NCBI GenBank assembly: GCA_039707465.1
Contig: CM077645.1
Span: 166,671,503-166,735,502, forward strand
Length of the DNA: 64,000 bases
Direction: 5' to 3'
From: Rhabdophis nuchalis
Lineage: Eukaryota > Chordata > Lepidosauria > Squamata > Natricidae
Part shown: positions 53,499-62,943 of the stretch, piece after piece
Numbering within the stretch: the first letter of the stretch is position 1
Layout of the letters: each line of letters opens with the position of its first letter
Program-made: the position numbers and the translations under genes
The notes under the pieces: model-generated
What the model saw: only the letters and a program-made list of their open reading frames with translations
Databases searched by the model: none
What the model was told of the DNA's origin: nothing

Positions 53499-53519
53499 AT
53501 TACTCTTGTCTCATAGTGT
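53332..53519 (-). CDS. CEP192: CEP192 coding exon 1 (start codon 53498-53496; residues 1-55)
   Basis: The acceptor CTTTCAG is followed by 21 nt of 5' UTR, then ATG with A at -3 and G at +4. The peptide opens [14 protein letters not shown] and contains [16 protein letters not shown], the most conserved stretch of the CEP192 N-terminus; its ST pair (T45) matches the human PLK1-docking Thr44. The donor is GTAATG. The exon ends two bases into codon 56. Confidence 0.95.
53500..53514 (-). promoter_or_regulatory. Upstream ORF of four codons in the CEP192 5' UTR
   Basis: Within the 21 nt of 5' UTR in coding exon 1, an ATG (53514-53512) is followed by three sense codons and TAA (53502-53500). The stop ends one base before the CEP192 start at 53498. 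It has A at -3 and A at +4, weaker than the main start. It could reduce initiation or act through reinitiation. The sequence is direct; the effect is inferred. Confidence 0.6.
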
Positions 53520-54163
53520 CTGAAAGTTTTAATACAAACAAGCAACAAGGAAATTTATAATTTTATAAATTTTAAATTTATAATTCTAACCCTTACTATG
53601 TATTACTTTTTTACTGGAGTATATATTTCTGTTACCTGACTCTTGAATATATGAAAGTTATCTTTCATAAAACTAAAGTAGTTCAATAATCAAGTATAAT
53701 TCTAAAAATTACAATTACACTTTACTGGTATTAAATAATTACCAAAGAATGGTCAATTCTTTCACGGACATTATCAGTTTGTTTAATCACTGATTTAATT
53801 TTAGTTTTTAATGCTGACTATTATGAAGTTGTGTTTAGAGAGTTCAGCATCTAAAGGGTGCTAAAAGTGAGAGGGAAAATGTATTTTTATTAAGTTTTTT
53901 AAATTAATCCTAACTTGTACAACTGCTATAGTGAATTGCCATCAATGACATATTGTGCATTTTATATCCTGCTAAACAACTTATTGCCCCCCTAACAGTT
54001 AGACTTCAATTGACACCAGACTCAGCCAACACCCCAAAGACAATGAGTGCAAAAATTGTTGCCCAAAACCAAGGGAACAAACTGAATTGTACATATCTGT
54101 CTTCTACCAATAAAACATTCAGCTAAAATCTTCAATAATCTTCATTATTAATTGCACAATGCA

Positions 54164-54526
54164 GGTAAGTCCTTGATTTACAATAGTTCATTTAATGACT
54201 GTTCAAAGTTACAACCGCACTAAAAAGTTACTTATGACCATTTTTCACACTTATGACCATTACATATGATGGTCACATGATTTATATTCTGAGGTTTCAC
54301 AACTGAATCACATTTATGATAGCTGAAGTCTTGTATGGTCATGTTTATCACCTTTTGCAACCTTCTGACAAGCAGTCAATGGGGAAACCAGACTCATTTA
54401 ACAATCGTGTAGCTAATTTAACAGCTGCACTGATTTAATGTGACAAGAAAAGGCATAAAATAGGACAAAACTCACTTAGCAACATAAATTTTGATCTCAA
54501 TTGTGGTTGTAAGTTGAGGACTACCG
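54164..54526. mobile_element. CAGGTAGTCC-ended Tigger-like element, complete
   Basis: Ends CAGGTAAGTCCTTGATTTAC and TAAGTTGAGGACTACCGG, about 363 bp, in the first intron of CEP192. Confidence 0.8.
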
Positions 54527-54584
54527 GTATTCTCACATTTCTGTAAATGCGACAAGACTAGTCTTTCGGTTAAAACTTCTAACA

Positions 54585-54722
54585 ATTCATTAAACAAGAG
54601 TCTTTTTTATGGCAGGCACATGAAGAAATAAACTGCAGTTCAGAAAAGATCCTTTAAAAGCTTTTGTTAACTTATTTATGTCTTCATGTGTCTGCCATAA
54701 AAAACCCTTTGTTTAATGAGTT
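54585..54722. repeat. Inverted repeat, arms about 50 bp
   Basis: Left arm ATTCATTAAACAAGAGTC with TTTTTTATGGCAGGCACATG; right arm CATGTGTCTGCCATAAAAAA with TTTGTTTAATGAG. Loop of about 30 bp. No known family. Confidence 0.7.
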
Positions 54723-55189
54723 ATTTGTACTCAACTTCGTTTAAAAACTGTTATCTCAAGCAGACCAGTAGATGATCATGAGGAACACCCAGTTATTCAC
54801 AGTAGTTCGATTGGATCATAATTTATTGCAATCTTAATCTTGACAATTTAGGCTCTAGGGACCAGGTTTTCTGCTCCAGGAGACATAAAACAGACCTACT
54901 CAGCAAAGTCTTAGTGTGCAAGTGGTTAAAAACAGTCTAAGATGAAGGCTAATCCTTCCCTCCACCTGGTGCCCTCCAGATACTACAGGTCTTAAATTAA
55001 CTCTATTTCTCATAGCCCAACACATCCGGAAAGCAACAGGTTGGATCCTTCGGTAAATTACGGGGATCAGTGCTGGCGATAGTTTATCCAATTTACTTGG
55101 AGTCAGAAGCGGGACTGGCTCCTTTCAGGTAAGGGGAGGGCACCCAAGCAACTAACACCTGGGAAGCCCTCCGCCAAAAATATTAGGAA

Positions 55190-55830
55190 GACAACCGCAA
55201 TTTCATCTCCATCTCCTGGCCAAGAGCTCTTCCCTATCAATGGAGCGAGGCTCCGGCTCTCGTCCCGCTACCTCAGCGCGTCGCCCGCACGCGAAACCGG
55301 TTCCTCGAACCGACGGTACCAAAGTAGCGGCAATAGGAAAATGGGGGGGGGGGGAGGGACGGGGGGGGTACTAAGAAATTCCGAGCACCTCGCGACGAAG
55401 AGCGGGAACTGACTTAACTTTGCCTCCGCCCTCCCTTTCGCCTTTAGTCGCTTTCGGCACGCGCAGGAAACAAAGCGCTCACCTAATCCCAAGCGTAGGG
55501 CAACAGTCAGACCGGGCGCGCGGAAAACCGCTCCAAGGCGTCCCGGAAGTCCTCAAATCCCACCACCCTCGAACTCAGAAAAAGATAACCCTCTTTCCCC
55601 CCCTCCCCCTCCCCCGTTTCTTCCCGAAGACGATGCGCACGCGCACCTTCTCTTCAGGCGCCTCAAGCAAACCCGCTCAGGCTTGCGTTCAAGAAAAAAA
55701 GGCGGAGATTAGACGGGCAGAGACGCAAACGCTATTGGATTGTGTGATCACCCAGAAGAGAAGGGCGGCGGCCTTCCGATTGGACGAGAGGGAGTGACGC
55801 GCTTGCTTTCAAATGGCCTGGGATAATAAA
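55190..55830 (-). promoter_or_regulatory. CEP192 CpG-rich promoter and probable 5' non-coding exon
   Basis: A unique, CpG-rich stretch with no recognisable repeat lies upstream of the first coding exon. On the minus strand it has two plausible splice donors for a non-coding first exon: TTAG/GTGAGCG (exon edge 55483) and CTGAG/GTAGCGG (exon edge 55272). It contains an NRF1-type site TGCGCACGCGCA at 55634-55645, an E2F-type GCGGGAA at 55402-55408, and two ATTGG motifs (CCAAT on the minus strand) at 55734-55738 and 55779-55783. This is the usual make-up of a TATA-less housekeeping or cell-cycle promoter. The transcription start is not determinable from sequence alone. Confidence 0.7.
55634..55645. 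promoter_or_regulatory. NRF1-type site in CEP192 promoter
   Basis: TGCGCACGCGCA is a near-perfect palindromic match to the NRF1 consensus, in the CpG-rich segment. Binding is inferred. Confidence 0.5.
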
Positions 55831-55941
55831 CTTCAATCCTGAGGAAGCGGGGACTGGTGGATGTTTTGTTAAAACTATAAAACTCTTCTGCGCTCTAATC
55901 CCGATTCACGGGAATTTGCCCACAGATGTCGGGGAGATAAT

Positions 55942-56262
55942 GGAAGTTTATTTTATTTTATTTATTTATTTATTTTATTTCGTCAAGCATGTATTAGATA
56001 ACAGATATATGTAAATATATGTATTATGAATACATGAAATGGATACAAATACAATGGAAAATCAGGGCAGGAACGGTAGGCATGCTGGTGCCATTATGCA
56101 TGCCCCTTAAGACCTCTTAGGAATGGTGTGAGGTCGACAGTAGACAGTCTAAGGTTAAAGTTTGGGGATTTGGGGAAGAAAACAGTGAGAGGTAATGCAT
56201 TCCAAACATTGACAATTCTGTTACTGAAATAATATTTTCTGCAATCAAGTTTGAGGTCGTTT
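55942..56262 (-). mobile_element. LINE 3' end, family not named
   Basis: TTTATTTTATTTATTTATTT then TCGTCAAGCATGTATTAGAT, with AGGAACGGTAGGCATGCTGG and GTAATGCATTCCAAACATTG. I recognise this as an abundant snake LINE 3' end. An L2-group element begins where it stops, so the two may be nested. Confidence 0.55.
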
Positions 56263-56263
56263 A

Positions 56264-57703
56264 CCTTGAGTTTGTATTTTTATTATTAAATTTATACCCC
56301 GCCCTTCTCCTTGTTAGGACCCAGGGCGGCGCACAGGCATTATTAAAACCACAAAATACAAAATACAAAATCGATTAAAATATATTAAATTATTGGACCC
56401 GTGCTAAAAACCCATTTTAAAACCATACCAAATTAATTTTAATTTTAAAAGTCAGAAGTAGGGGCTATCCTAGGCCGGCTTGTTGGAATAGATACGTCTT
56501 AAGACGTTGGCGGAAGAGGCGGAGGTCCGAGATAGTGCGAAGGTCGGGGGGTAGGTCGTTCCAGAGGGCCGGGCCCGCCACAGAGAAGGCCCTTCCCCTG
56601 GGTGTCGCCAGCCGGCATTGCCCCGCTGACGGCACCCGGAGAAGACCCTCTCTGTGGGAGCGGATCGGACGAAGGGATGTATGGGGCAGGAGACGGTCTC
56701 GTATATAGCTAGGCCCCGAGCCATGGAGCGATTTAAAGATGGTCGTCAGCACCTTGAAGCGCACTCGAAAGGCCACAGGCAGCCAGTGCAGCTCGCGCAG
56801 GAGAGGTGTTACGTGGGTTTGCCTTGAGGCACCCATAATCACCCGCGCGGCCGCATTCTGTACTAACTGTAGCTTTCGAGTGCACCTCAAGGGGAGCCCC
56901 ATGTAGAGAGCGTTACAGTAATCCAGCCGGGATGTCACAAGCGCTTGAGTGACTGTGCGAAGGGCTCCCCGGTCCAGTAAGGGGCGCAACTGGCGTATCA
57001 GGCGTACCTGATAGAACACCCCCCTGGCCACGGCCGTCACATGGTCCTCCATGGACAGCCGCGAATCCAGGAGGACGCCCAAGTTGCGCGCCCTCTCCAC
57101 GGGGGCCAGTTGTTCGCCCCCAATGGCCAGTGTTGGACTTATCTGGCTGAACCGGGGTGCCGGAAACCACAGCCACTCGGTCTTGGACGGGTTGAGTCTG
57201 AGTTTGTTACTACCCATCCAGATCCGTACGGCCTCCAGACACCGGGACAGCACCTCGACGGCATCGTTGGGGTGGTTTGGGGTGGATATGTACAACTGAG
57301 TGTCATCAGCGATCTCGCCCAGCGGCTTCATGTAGGTGTTAAACAGGAGTGGCGAGAGGACCGACCCCTGAGGGACCCCACATGTGAGTGGCCTCGGGGA
57401 CGACCTCTGCCCTCCTGCCAACACCCATTGCGACCGACCAGAGAGGTAAGACGAGAACCACCGTAGGACGGTGCCTCTCAGCCCCAACCCCCCCAATCGG
57501 TGCAATAAGATACCATGGTCGATGGTATCAAAAGCCGCTGAGAGGTCTAATAGGACAAGGATAGAGGAACAACCTCTATCCCGTGCCCTCCAGAGATCAT
57601 CTACCAACGCGACCAATGCCGTTTCGGTGCTGTGACCGGGCCGGAAGCCGGACTGGCGCGGGTCTAGATAATCAACTTCCTCCAGATGTCGGGGAAACTG
57701 TTT
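56264..57703 (-). mobile_element. L2/CR1-group LINE with a 33-bp deletion at the RT active site
   Basis: 3' end TTATTATTAAATTTATACCC and CCAGGGCGGCGCACAGG on the left. A continuous minus-strand frame (57616-56465, 383 codons) runs from [20 protein letters not shown] to [12 protein letters not shown]. Relative to the copies at 2462 and 44948, 11 residues are missing just before the catalytic box, so YADDTQ reads IADDTQ. Lies in the CEP192-SEH1L intergenic region. Confidence 0.93.
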
Positions 57704-57704
57704 G

Positions 57705-57988
57705 TGGTTGATGTGTTGTTGTGGCTGAAGCTGAAGTATTCATTGACATATAGCAGATAATTTTATGTGCTACGCTTAGGTCGGATCAAAGACGGTGAAG
57801 TTCTAAGTTGTCTAAGCCCAAAATTTCAAGCCACGAGTTTGGGCAAAGTTAGTATTGTTTATTTAAAATAGCGAAAGCACAATAACTACAGTATACAGTT
57901 CCTTCCGCAAGGTTGCATGGAATCAGCCTTAATGCTATTTACCATGCAACAGAAGACTTAATAAACTTGTAATTGATTTTGATAGACA
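57705..57988. other. Intergenic, nothing recognised
   Basis: Between an L2 and a SPIN-type element; no feature seen. Confidence 0.4.
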
Positions 57989-57996
57989 CTCTAGGG

Positions 57997-58166
57997 CAGT
58001 GGTTCTCAATCTTCCCAATGCCGTGACCCATGTTGTGACAGATAGAGGAGCGGTGTCTCGGTTCCTAAGACCATCAAAAATATGTTTTCCAATGGTCTTA
58101 GGCAACCCCTGTGAAAGAGTCGTTCGACCCCCAAAGGGGTCGCGACCCACAGGTTGAGAGTCGCTG
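57997..58166. mobile_element. SPIN-type hAT MITE, second copy
   Basis: Ends CAGTGGTTCTCAATCTTCCC and GGTTGAGAGTCGCTG. Interior CTCGGTTCCTAAGACCATC and AGTCGTTCGACCCCCAAAGG. Flanks CTCTAGGG and CTCTAGGA (7 of 8 match). 24 bp shorter than the first copy. Confidence 0.88.
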
Positions 58167-58222
58167 CTCTAGGACAAGATGGAAAAGGCTTCAGATACAG
58201 TACATTATTACTCTGCAGGGGC

Positions 58223-58400
58223 CTTGCATTAAAGATGTTCGAGTCTCACCGGCTCAAAGTTGACTCAGCCTTCCTTCCTTCCGAGGTGGGTAAAATGAGG
58301 ACCTAGATTGTTGGGGGGCAAGATACTGACTGTGTAAACCACTTAGAGAGAGCTGTAAAAGCACTGTGAAGTAATATATATAATATATAGCACTGCTAGT
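58223..58400 (+). mobile_element. SINE fragment (GGTGGTACAGTGG family)
   Basis: CACCGGCTCAAAGTTGACTC, TTCCTTCCGAGGTGGGTAAA and GAGGACCTAGATTGTTGGGG, with tail AGCACTGTGAAGTAATATAT. The tRNA head is missing. Confidence 0.8.
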
Positions 58401-58599
58401 GCTATATATCACATTGCCTTGTGTAGCAGGTAGCAATAGACTTCCAGCAATGTAATGAGGGCACACAGTTCCTCAGCTGTTGAGAATAAATCCTTCAGTT
58501 TACATTATAAAGAAAACAGTGTGACACACTTGTTTTGAAGCTATTCTGTTCCTCAGCCTCTAGGAATATTATGTGTGATGTGCTTATGTGTGTGTGTGA

Positions 58600-58722
58600 T
58601 TTTATTATATTAATTTATTTGATTCTTTTTATTTTATTGTTTTAAATGAAGTTTTATATTCTATAAGCCACCTTGAGTCGCCATGTGCAAATAGGCAACA
58701 ATATAAATTCAATAAATAATTC
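58600..58722 (+). mobile_element. L2-type LINE 3' tail
   Basis: TTTTATTGTTTTAAATGAAG, AAGCCACCTTGAGTCGCCAT and AATATAAATTCAATAAATAA, the decayed inverse of the tails at 4041 and 9479. Confidence 0.6.
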
Positions 58723-58839
58723 TTTGCATTTTTCCTTCCAGATATATACACTGGCAGGAGGTTTATGGAGATTCTCAATCATCAAGATCATGGTTGCCCT
58801 AAAGGTGTTTTCGAAACTTTCTTGGTTTTTCTTTTCCTT

Positions 58840-58945
58840 TGAAAACATTTCACTTCTCATCCAAGAAAAACTTCTGAAAAAATATAACTGAAGAAATTTT
58901 TGGAAGAGAAGTGAAATGTTTTCAAAGGAAAAATTCCAGTTGCCT
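58840..58945. repeat. Inverted pair of the TTTCACTTCTCATCCAAG repeat
   Basis: TTTCCTTTGAAAACATTTCA at 58836 and TGAAATGTTTTCAAAGGAAA at 58911 are inverse copies about 50 bp apart. Confidence 0.7.
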
Positions 58946-58984
58946 TTGGGAAAAAGCACATTTGTGACACTAGCAGGATTCATA

Positions 58985-59860
58985 CTATTGAATCAAAGCA
59001 AAACACGTTCCATTATAATAATAATAATCTTTATTGTCATTGTACTAAAATTACAATGAAATTGGTTTTAACTTCACTGGTGCAAAATTATAACAGAAAC
59101 AAAAAAAAAGAGAGAAAAGAAAAAAGAAAAAACTAGCATGTGCATGGAGTGATTGGGGTTGAATTTAAAAGTCTCACAGCCCAAGGATAGAAGCTATCTT
59201 AAACCTGTTTGTTCGGCTGGCTATACTTTGATATCTTCTGCCTGATGGTAGAAGTGCAGAGATACCAACCAGGGTGTAAATCATCTATGAGAATCTTCCT
59301 TACTCTGCTAAAGCAGTGAGATCTGGCGATGTTATCCAGTGATGTCAGAGGGCAACCGATGGTTTCTTGTGCCGAATTGATCGCTCTCTGTAGTGCCTTC
59401 CTCTCTGCAACTGTTAAATCAGCATACCACACTGTGATACAATATGTGAGGACACTTTCTATGGTGGACCGATAGAAAGAGGTCATCAGCCATTGTTCCA
59501 CCTGATTTTTCCGCAGGACTCTAAGGAAATGAAGTCTCTGTTAGGCTTTTCCAATCACCAGAGACATGTTGTTTTTCCAGGTGAGATCTTGGCTAATAAG
59601 CACTCCTAAGAATTTAAAAGAGGAAACCCTCTCCACACAGCCCCCCTCAATATACAGTGGGGCAGGTTCCTCTCTGCGCTTCCGGAAATCTAGCACCATG
59701 TCCTTTGTCTTGCTAGTATTTAGATGTAAGTTGTTTCTTGAGCACTATGCAGATACCTTCTGGACTTCTTCCCTGTATGCTGATTCGTCCCCTCCAGTTA
59801 TGAGACCCACCACCGTTGTCATCTGCAAACTTTATTATGATGTCGGATGGATCAGAGGAT
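58985..59860 (-). mobile_element. Non-LTR retrotransposon of a different lineage (Rex1-like), 3' half
   Basis: 3' end on the left: (AAT)n, CTTTATTGTCATTGTAC. Minus-strand remnants encode SFYRSTIESVLTYCITVWYA, DLTVAERKALQRAINSAQET and, nearer 5', a frame equivalent to SKTKDMVLDFRKR and APLYIEGG. This set resembles the Rex1/CR1-like group known from fish, distinct from the L2 copies here. Frameshifts and truncation are present. Confidence 0.75.
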
Positions 59861-60029
59861 ATGCAGGATATTGTTATATTATATTATATCATATATATAT
59901 TATATCAGAGGATATTATGATTTACTAGATATAAAGTCCCAGTCGGACTTAAAAATACTTTATCCAAAATGTAGAGATACCACATATATTTCTCTCAGGA
60001 ATGCAAGTATCTGGACTATTACTGTATCA

Positions 60030-60331
60030 CAGCAAAGAAAGGTGACCCCCCCCCCAACGCTCCATTTTTGCTGGCAGAGGCTTGCAGGAGACTGTCCCAG
60101 CTGAAAACAGAGCTCATGAGGGCCATGTGTGGCCCCCTCAAAGCTCTATTTTCACTGGCAGAGAGTTGTAAGAGGCCGTTGCAGCCTAAAATGGAGCTCG
60201 GGAGCCCGTTTTCGCTGGCAGAGCACTCGGACCAGCACAGGTGCCCCCCAATACAAGCGATGACATGCTGGCCACACGCACCCAGGCCCAAGATCAAATA
60301 TAAACCTGATGAAATCAAGTTTGACACCCCT
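60030..60331. mobile_element. hAT-type element end (CAGGGGTGTCAAAC family), minus orientation
   Basis: The right end GTTTGACACCCCTG at 60318-60331 is the inverse of the CAGGGGTGTCAAAC terminus common in squamates. Inward lie sub-repeats of GCTGGCAGAG (60070, 60155, 60215). The left terminus is not visible; a C run is at 60046-60056. Confidence 0.55.
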
Positions 60332-60339
60332 GATCTAGA

Positions 60340-61138
60340 TTTTTTCTGTCTAATATAGGAGTCCCATTACTCTCACCTGTCACCACTCTCAACATAAATA
60401 TTTTCCATCACCAATTGGCAATTTGTTTTTTCAAACGTCACTGGCCATTAAGATAAGATAAATAAATAATAAACAAAAATAAACAAAATCTTTAGTAAGG
60501 TACACCATCATTTCCCAGTATTTACTTATACTTTTTGGAGCAAATGAAGGCAACATACTACATACTTTCTCGAAGTTTTATTGGCTTATTTTCATATAAC
60601 TGTAGTGGATATCATTATACAATGGAAACATTTACACAAACAACAAATATTCTTATTTTGTTGTAAGGATGTGTACTTCATTTTTGAAGACTCTTTCAGG
60701 AAACTGTAACCTATGAAGATGGAAAAAAACTAAGGAATCTAATGACCTAAAAGACTCTTATGCTAAAATGTAGAGTTTTTAATTTACTTCTATACTATAG
60801 TGAAGTTTTTTCCATCTGTATTTAATTTTAAAAAATTATTCACAAATAATACAAAGTGAATTACTAACAGATTACAAAAAATTGAATATTTTAAATGATA
60901 AAATACTGTTTTACATAATTTATCCTGAACGCTGTCTTAGATTGTTGAGTGTTAATAGTAGAGAACTACTATTTACTAACCATAATAAATTTGAAATATT
61001 GTAGTTTGCATTACAGATCATGCCTTTAAAAACCTATTCTGAATTATAGTTGGAAAAAAAGTTTTAAAAAAAGAACAGCGAAAAGAAATAGATTTTTAAA
61101 GCATGTGAGTTAGGCTTTAATACAGCTTTAAATATACA
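60340..61138 (-). other. SEH1L 3' UTR and downstream region
   Basis: AT-rich sequence after the long-isoform stop codon, no repeat family recognised. Its first few hundred bases are probably 3' UTR. Confidence 0.45.
60577..60582 (-). terminator. Candidate polyadenylation signal for SEH1L
   Basis: AATAAA on the minus strand (TTTATT on plus), about 560 bp past the long-isoform stop codon. Several other AT-rich options exist nearby, so this is only a candidate. Confidence 0.3.
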
Positions 61139-61349
61139 TCAAACCCCTTCGTGTTCACGTAAGAGCTTAAGAGGTCGAGAAATATATCGTCTGCGAGGGT
61201 GAGGATACTGGATATTGGCAGTGTCAGCATCGCAAGAGTGCTCTATCAGAGGAGGAAGAGGAGGAGGAGGAGGTGGTGGTGGTAAGAGCTGGGCATAACT
61301 GGACCATCTTGATCCAGCCCATGGGGAATCCAGAGGGGGGAAAAAATAC
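61139..61349 (-). CDS. SEH1L: SEH1L, terminal exon of the long isoform (C-terminal 69 residues)
   Basis: SEH1 is a WD-repeat beta-propeller of the Nup107-160 nuclear-pore complex and of GATOR2. After acceptor TTGTTTTCAG the frame reads YFFPPLDSPWAGSRWSSYAQ, a Pro-rich run LLPPPPPPPPLPPL, IEHSCDADTANIQYPHPRRR, YISRPLKLLREHEGV and TGA at 61141-61139. This matches the human long-isoform tail (HSCDADTANLQYPHPRRR) as I recall it. The Pro run is longer than the human one I remember. The beta-propeller exons lie right of the window. Its place next to CEP192 in the same orientation agrees with human 18p11. Confidence 0.9.
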
Positions 61350-62930
61350 CTGAAAACAATTCAGACAGGAACACCACACAGAAGGGAAAAACAGAAAGAA
61401 TAGTGGTAAATACAAGAACCAGAAGGGGGAGACATGCTGGGACAAAATGAAAGAAACAAAATCAAGTTCTCAGCTCAAGTTATCATTTTTTTAAACTATT
61501 CCGAAGGAAAATTATTATATAAGACAATAGAAACTATCCTTTACATTCACTGTAAAATGAATATACTACATGTAAGTTAACTGATTCTGAACTATTGCAT
61601 GCCTTCTCATTTATTCGACAAATCATGCTGTTTTAATGCAATTACAGAAAAACAGACACAAATTATATATCCAGATTGATCTACTCATTTGTATCCAATT
61701 TAGATCAACTCTACTCAGATGAATACATCAAACTTAAAGATAAAAACATAGTTTTACAATGTTAGATTTTCACAATATACAGAGTTGTTCTTTTTCCATT
61801 GCAATAACAGTCTGTGTGCTTATATACATCTCTCTAGAAAAAACACAAGATAATCAAAACTTCTGAATTAATGGCTTAAAAGATCATTCCATACTACTTC
61901 TTATGACTTACCCGTAATAGAAGAAAACTTTGTAATCTTTACAATCTTTGGAAATGTACATAAATTTACAGAACAGAAAAGTTAGTAAATTTTGAGACAA
62001 GACATATTTAAAGCCACACTGACATGCCACTATGTAAAACAAGGCATTAATTGAATGTTTGCCCTAGGACGCCACTTCGGTTTATATCAACAACTGTGGA
62101 CAACTGCAGTCCACAGATCAAGGTGTAAATACTTGGCAATGCAGGAACTGGTTGGGGTCACAAGATGATAATTCCCATACCAAACTAGAACAAACATTCA
62201 TTTAGACTAGATTTCCATCACAAAACCAATAAGATGAAATCTTACTAATTATTGCATGGATTCATGCTACTATAACATGCAATTATCAGGTATGTTCAGA
62301 TCATTCTTATCAAGACAACAAAAATATGTTACTAATAGTTACTAGTTACTAATAGTTTTGTGATTTTCATCTGAAATAGTTCTGAAATAATACCAAAATA
62401 ATTTGATATCAACTCTACAGTTGCCAAATTACAGTGTGCCCACAGTTTATGACTAATTGTATACTACAATCCATTAGCAAAACTAATTGTGAATAATCTA
62501 TGTGAACACTTCAAAAAGCCAAACGAAGTTAAAATAATCAAAACAATTTTAATGAAAAACAGTTACTCCAATTGTTTTACATTAAGGATTTATCTCCTAA
62601 CAAGCTTAGAATGCAAGGACAATAATCCTCTTTACATTAGTGAATTCCGTCTTTCTCTTGCAACATGTCTTTTTGAGAAATGGAATCCATAAGAGAATCC
62701 TGTTACTTTTTTTTGTTACAGATTCCAACAAGATCATACTGTGCTGGCTAGTAGAGTACACATGTAGTATTTTTTTAAAAAAATGATTTGATTTGCATTT
62801 AGTAGTAGACAGATTGCTGGTGTCTTTGGAAGAGGTCAGACGCCGATGGGGAGGGGGGAAATATCGCTTTCCATTCCTGTGTGCATGCAACAAGCAGTAA
62901 AACAGCAAAGTTACTCCAGTTAGCTTGGTA
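61350..62930 (-). other. SEH1L interval between alternative last exons
   Basis: Intron for the long isoform and 3' UTR for the short one. No repeat family recognised. Confidence 0.5.
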
Positions 62931-62943
62931 TCAGCTGTGCTTT
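62931..62943 (-). CDS. SEH1L: SEH1L, short-isoform terminal exon (R)KHS-stop
   Basis: After acceptor TTTTTAACAG the sequence AAAGCACAGCTGA reads, in the same phase as the long exon (one base completing an Arg codon), K-H-S-stop. The human short isoform ends RKHS, as I recall it. Transcription must proceed through this exon to reach the long terminal exon 1.6 kb downstream, so the two are alternative last exons. The coding match is short; position and phase carry the call. Confidence 0.75.

Noticed and set aside
55085..55140. Plus-strand donor-like TTTCAG/GTAAGG near the CEP192 promoter
   Set aside because: This could start a divergent transcript, but no plus-strand ORF or conserved exon supports it.
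61224..61445. 73-codon minus-strand frame with a hydrophobic start and poly-Ser
   Set aside because: It is the wrong frame of the SEH1L terminal exon. The correct frame matches SEH1L through its stop codon.
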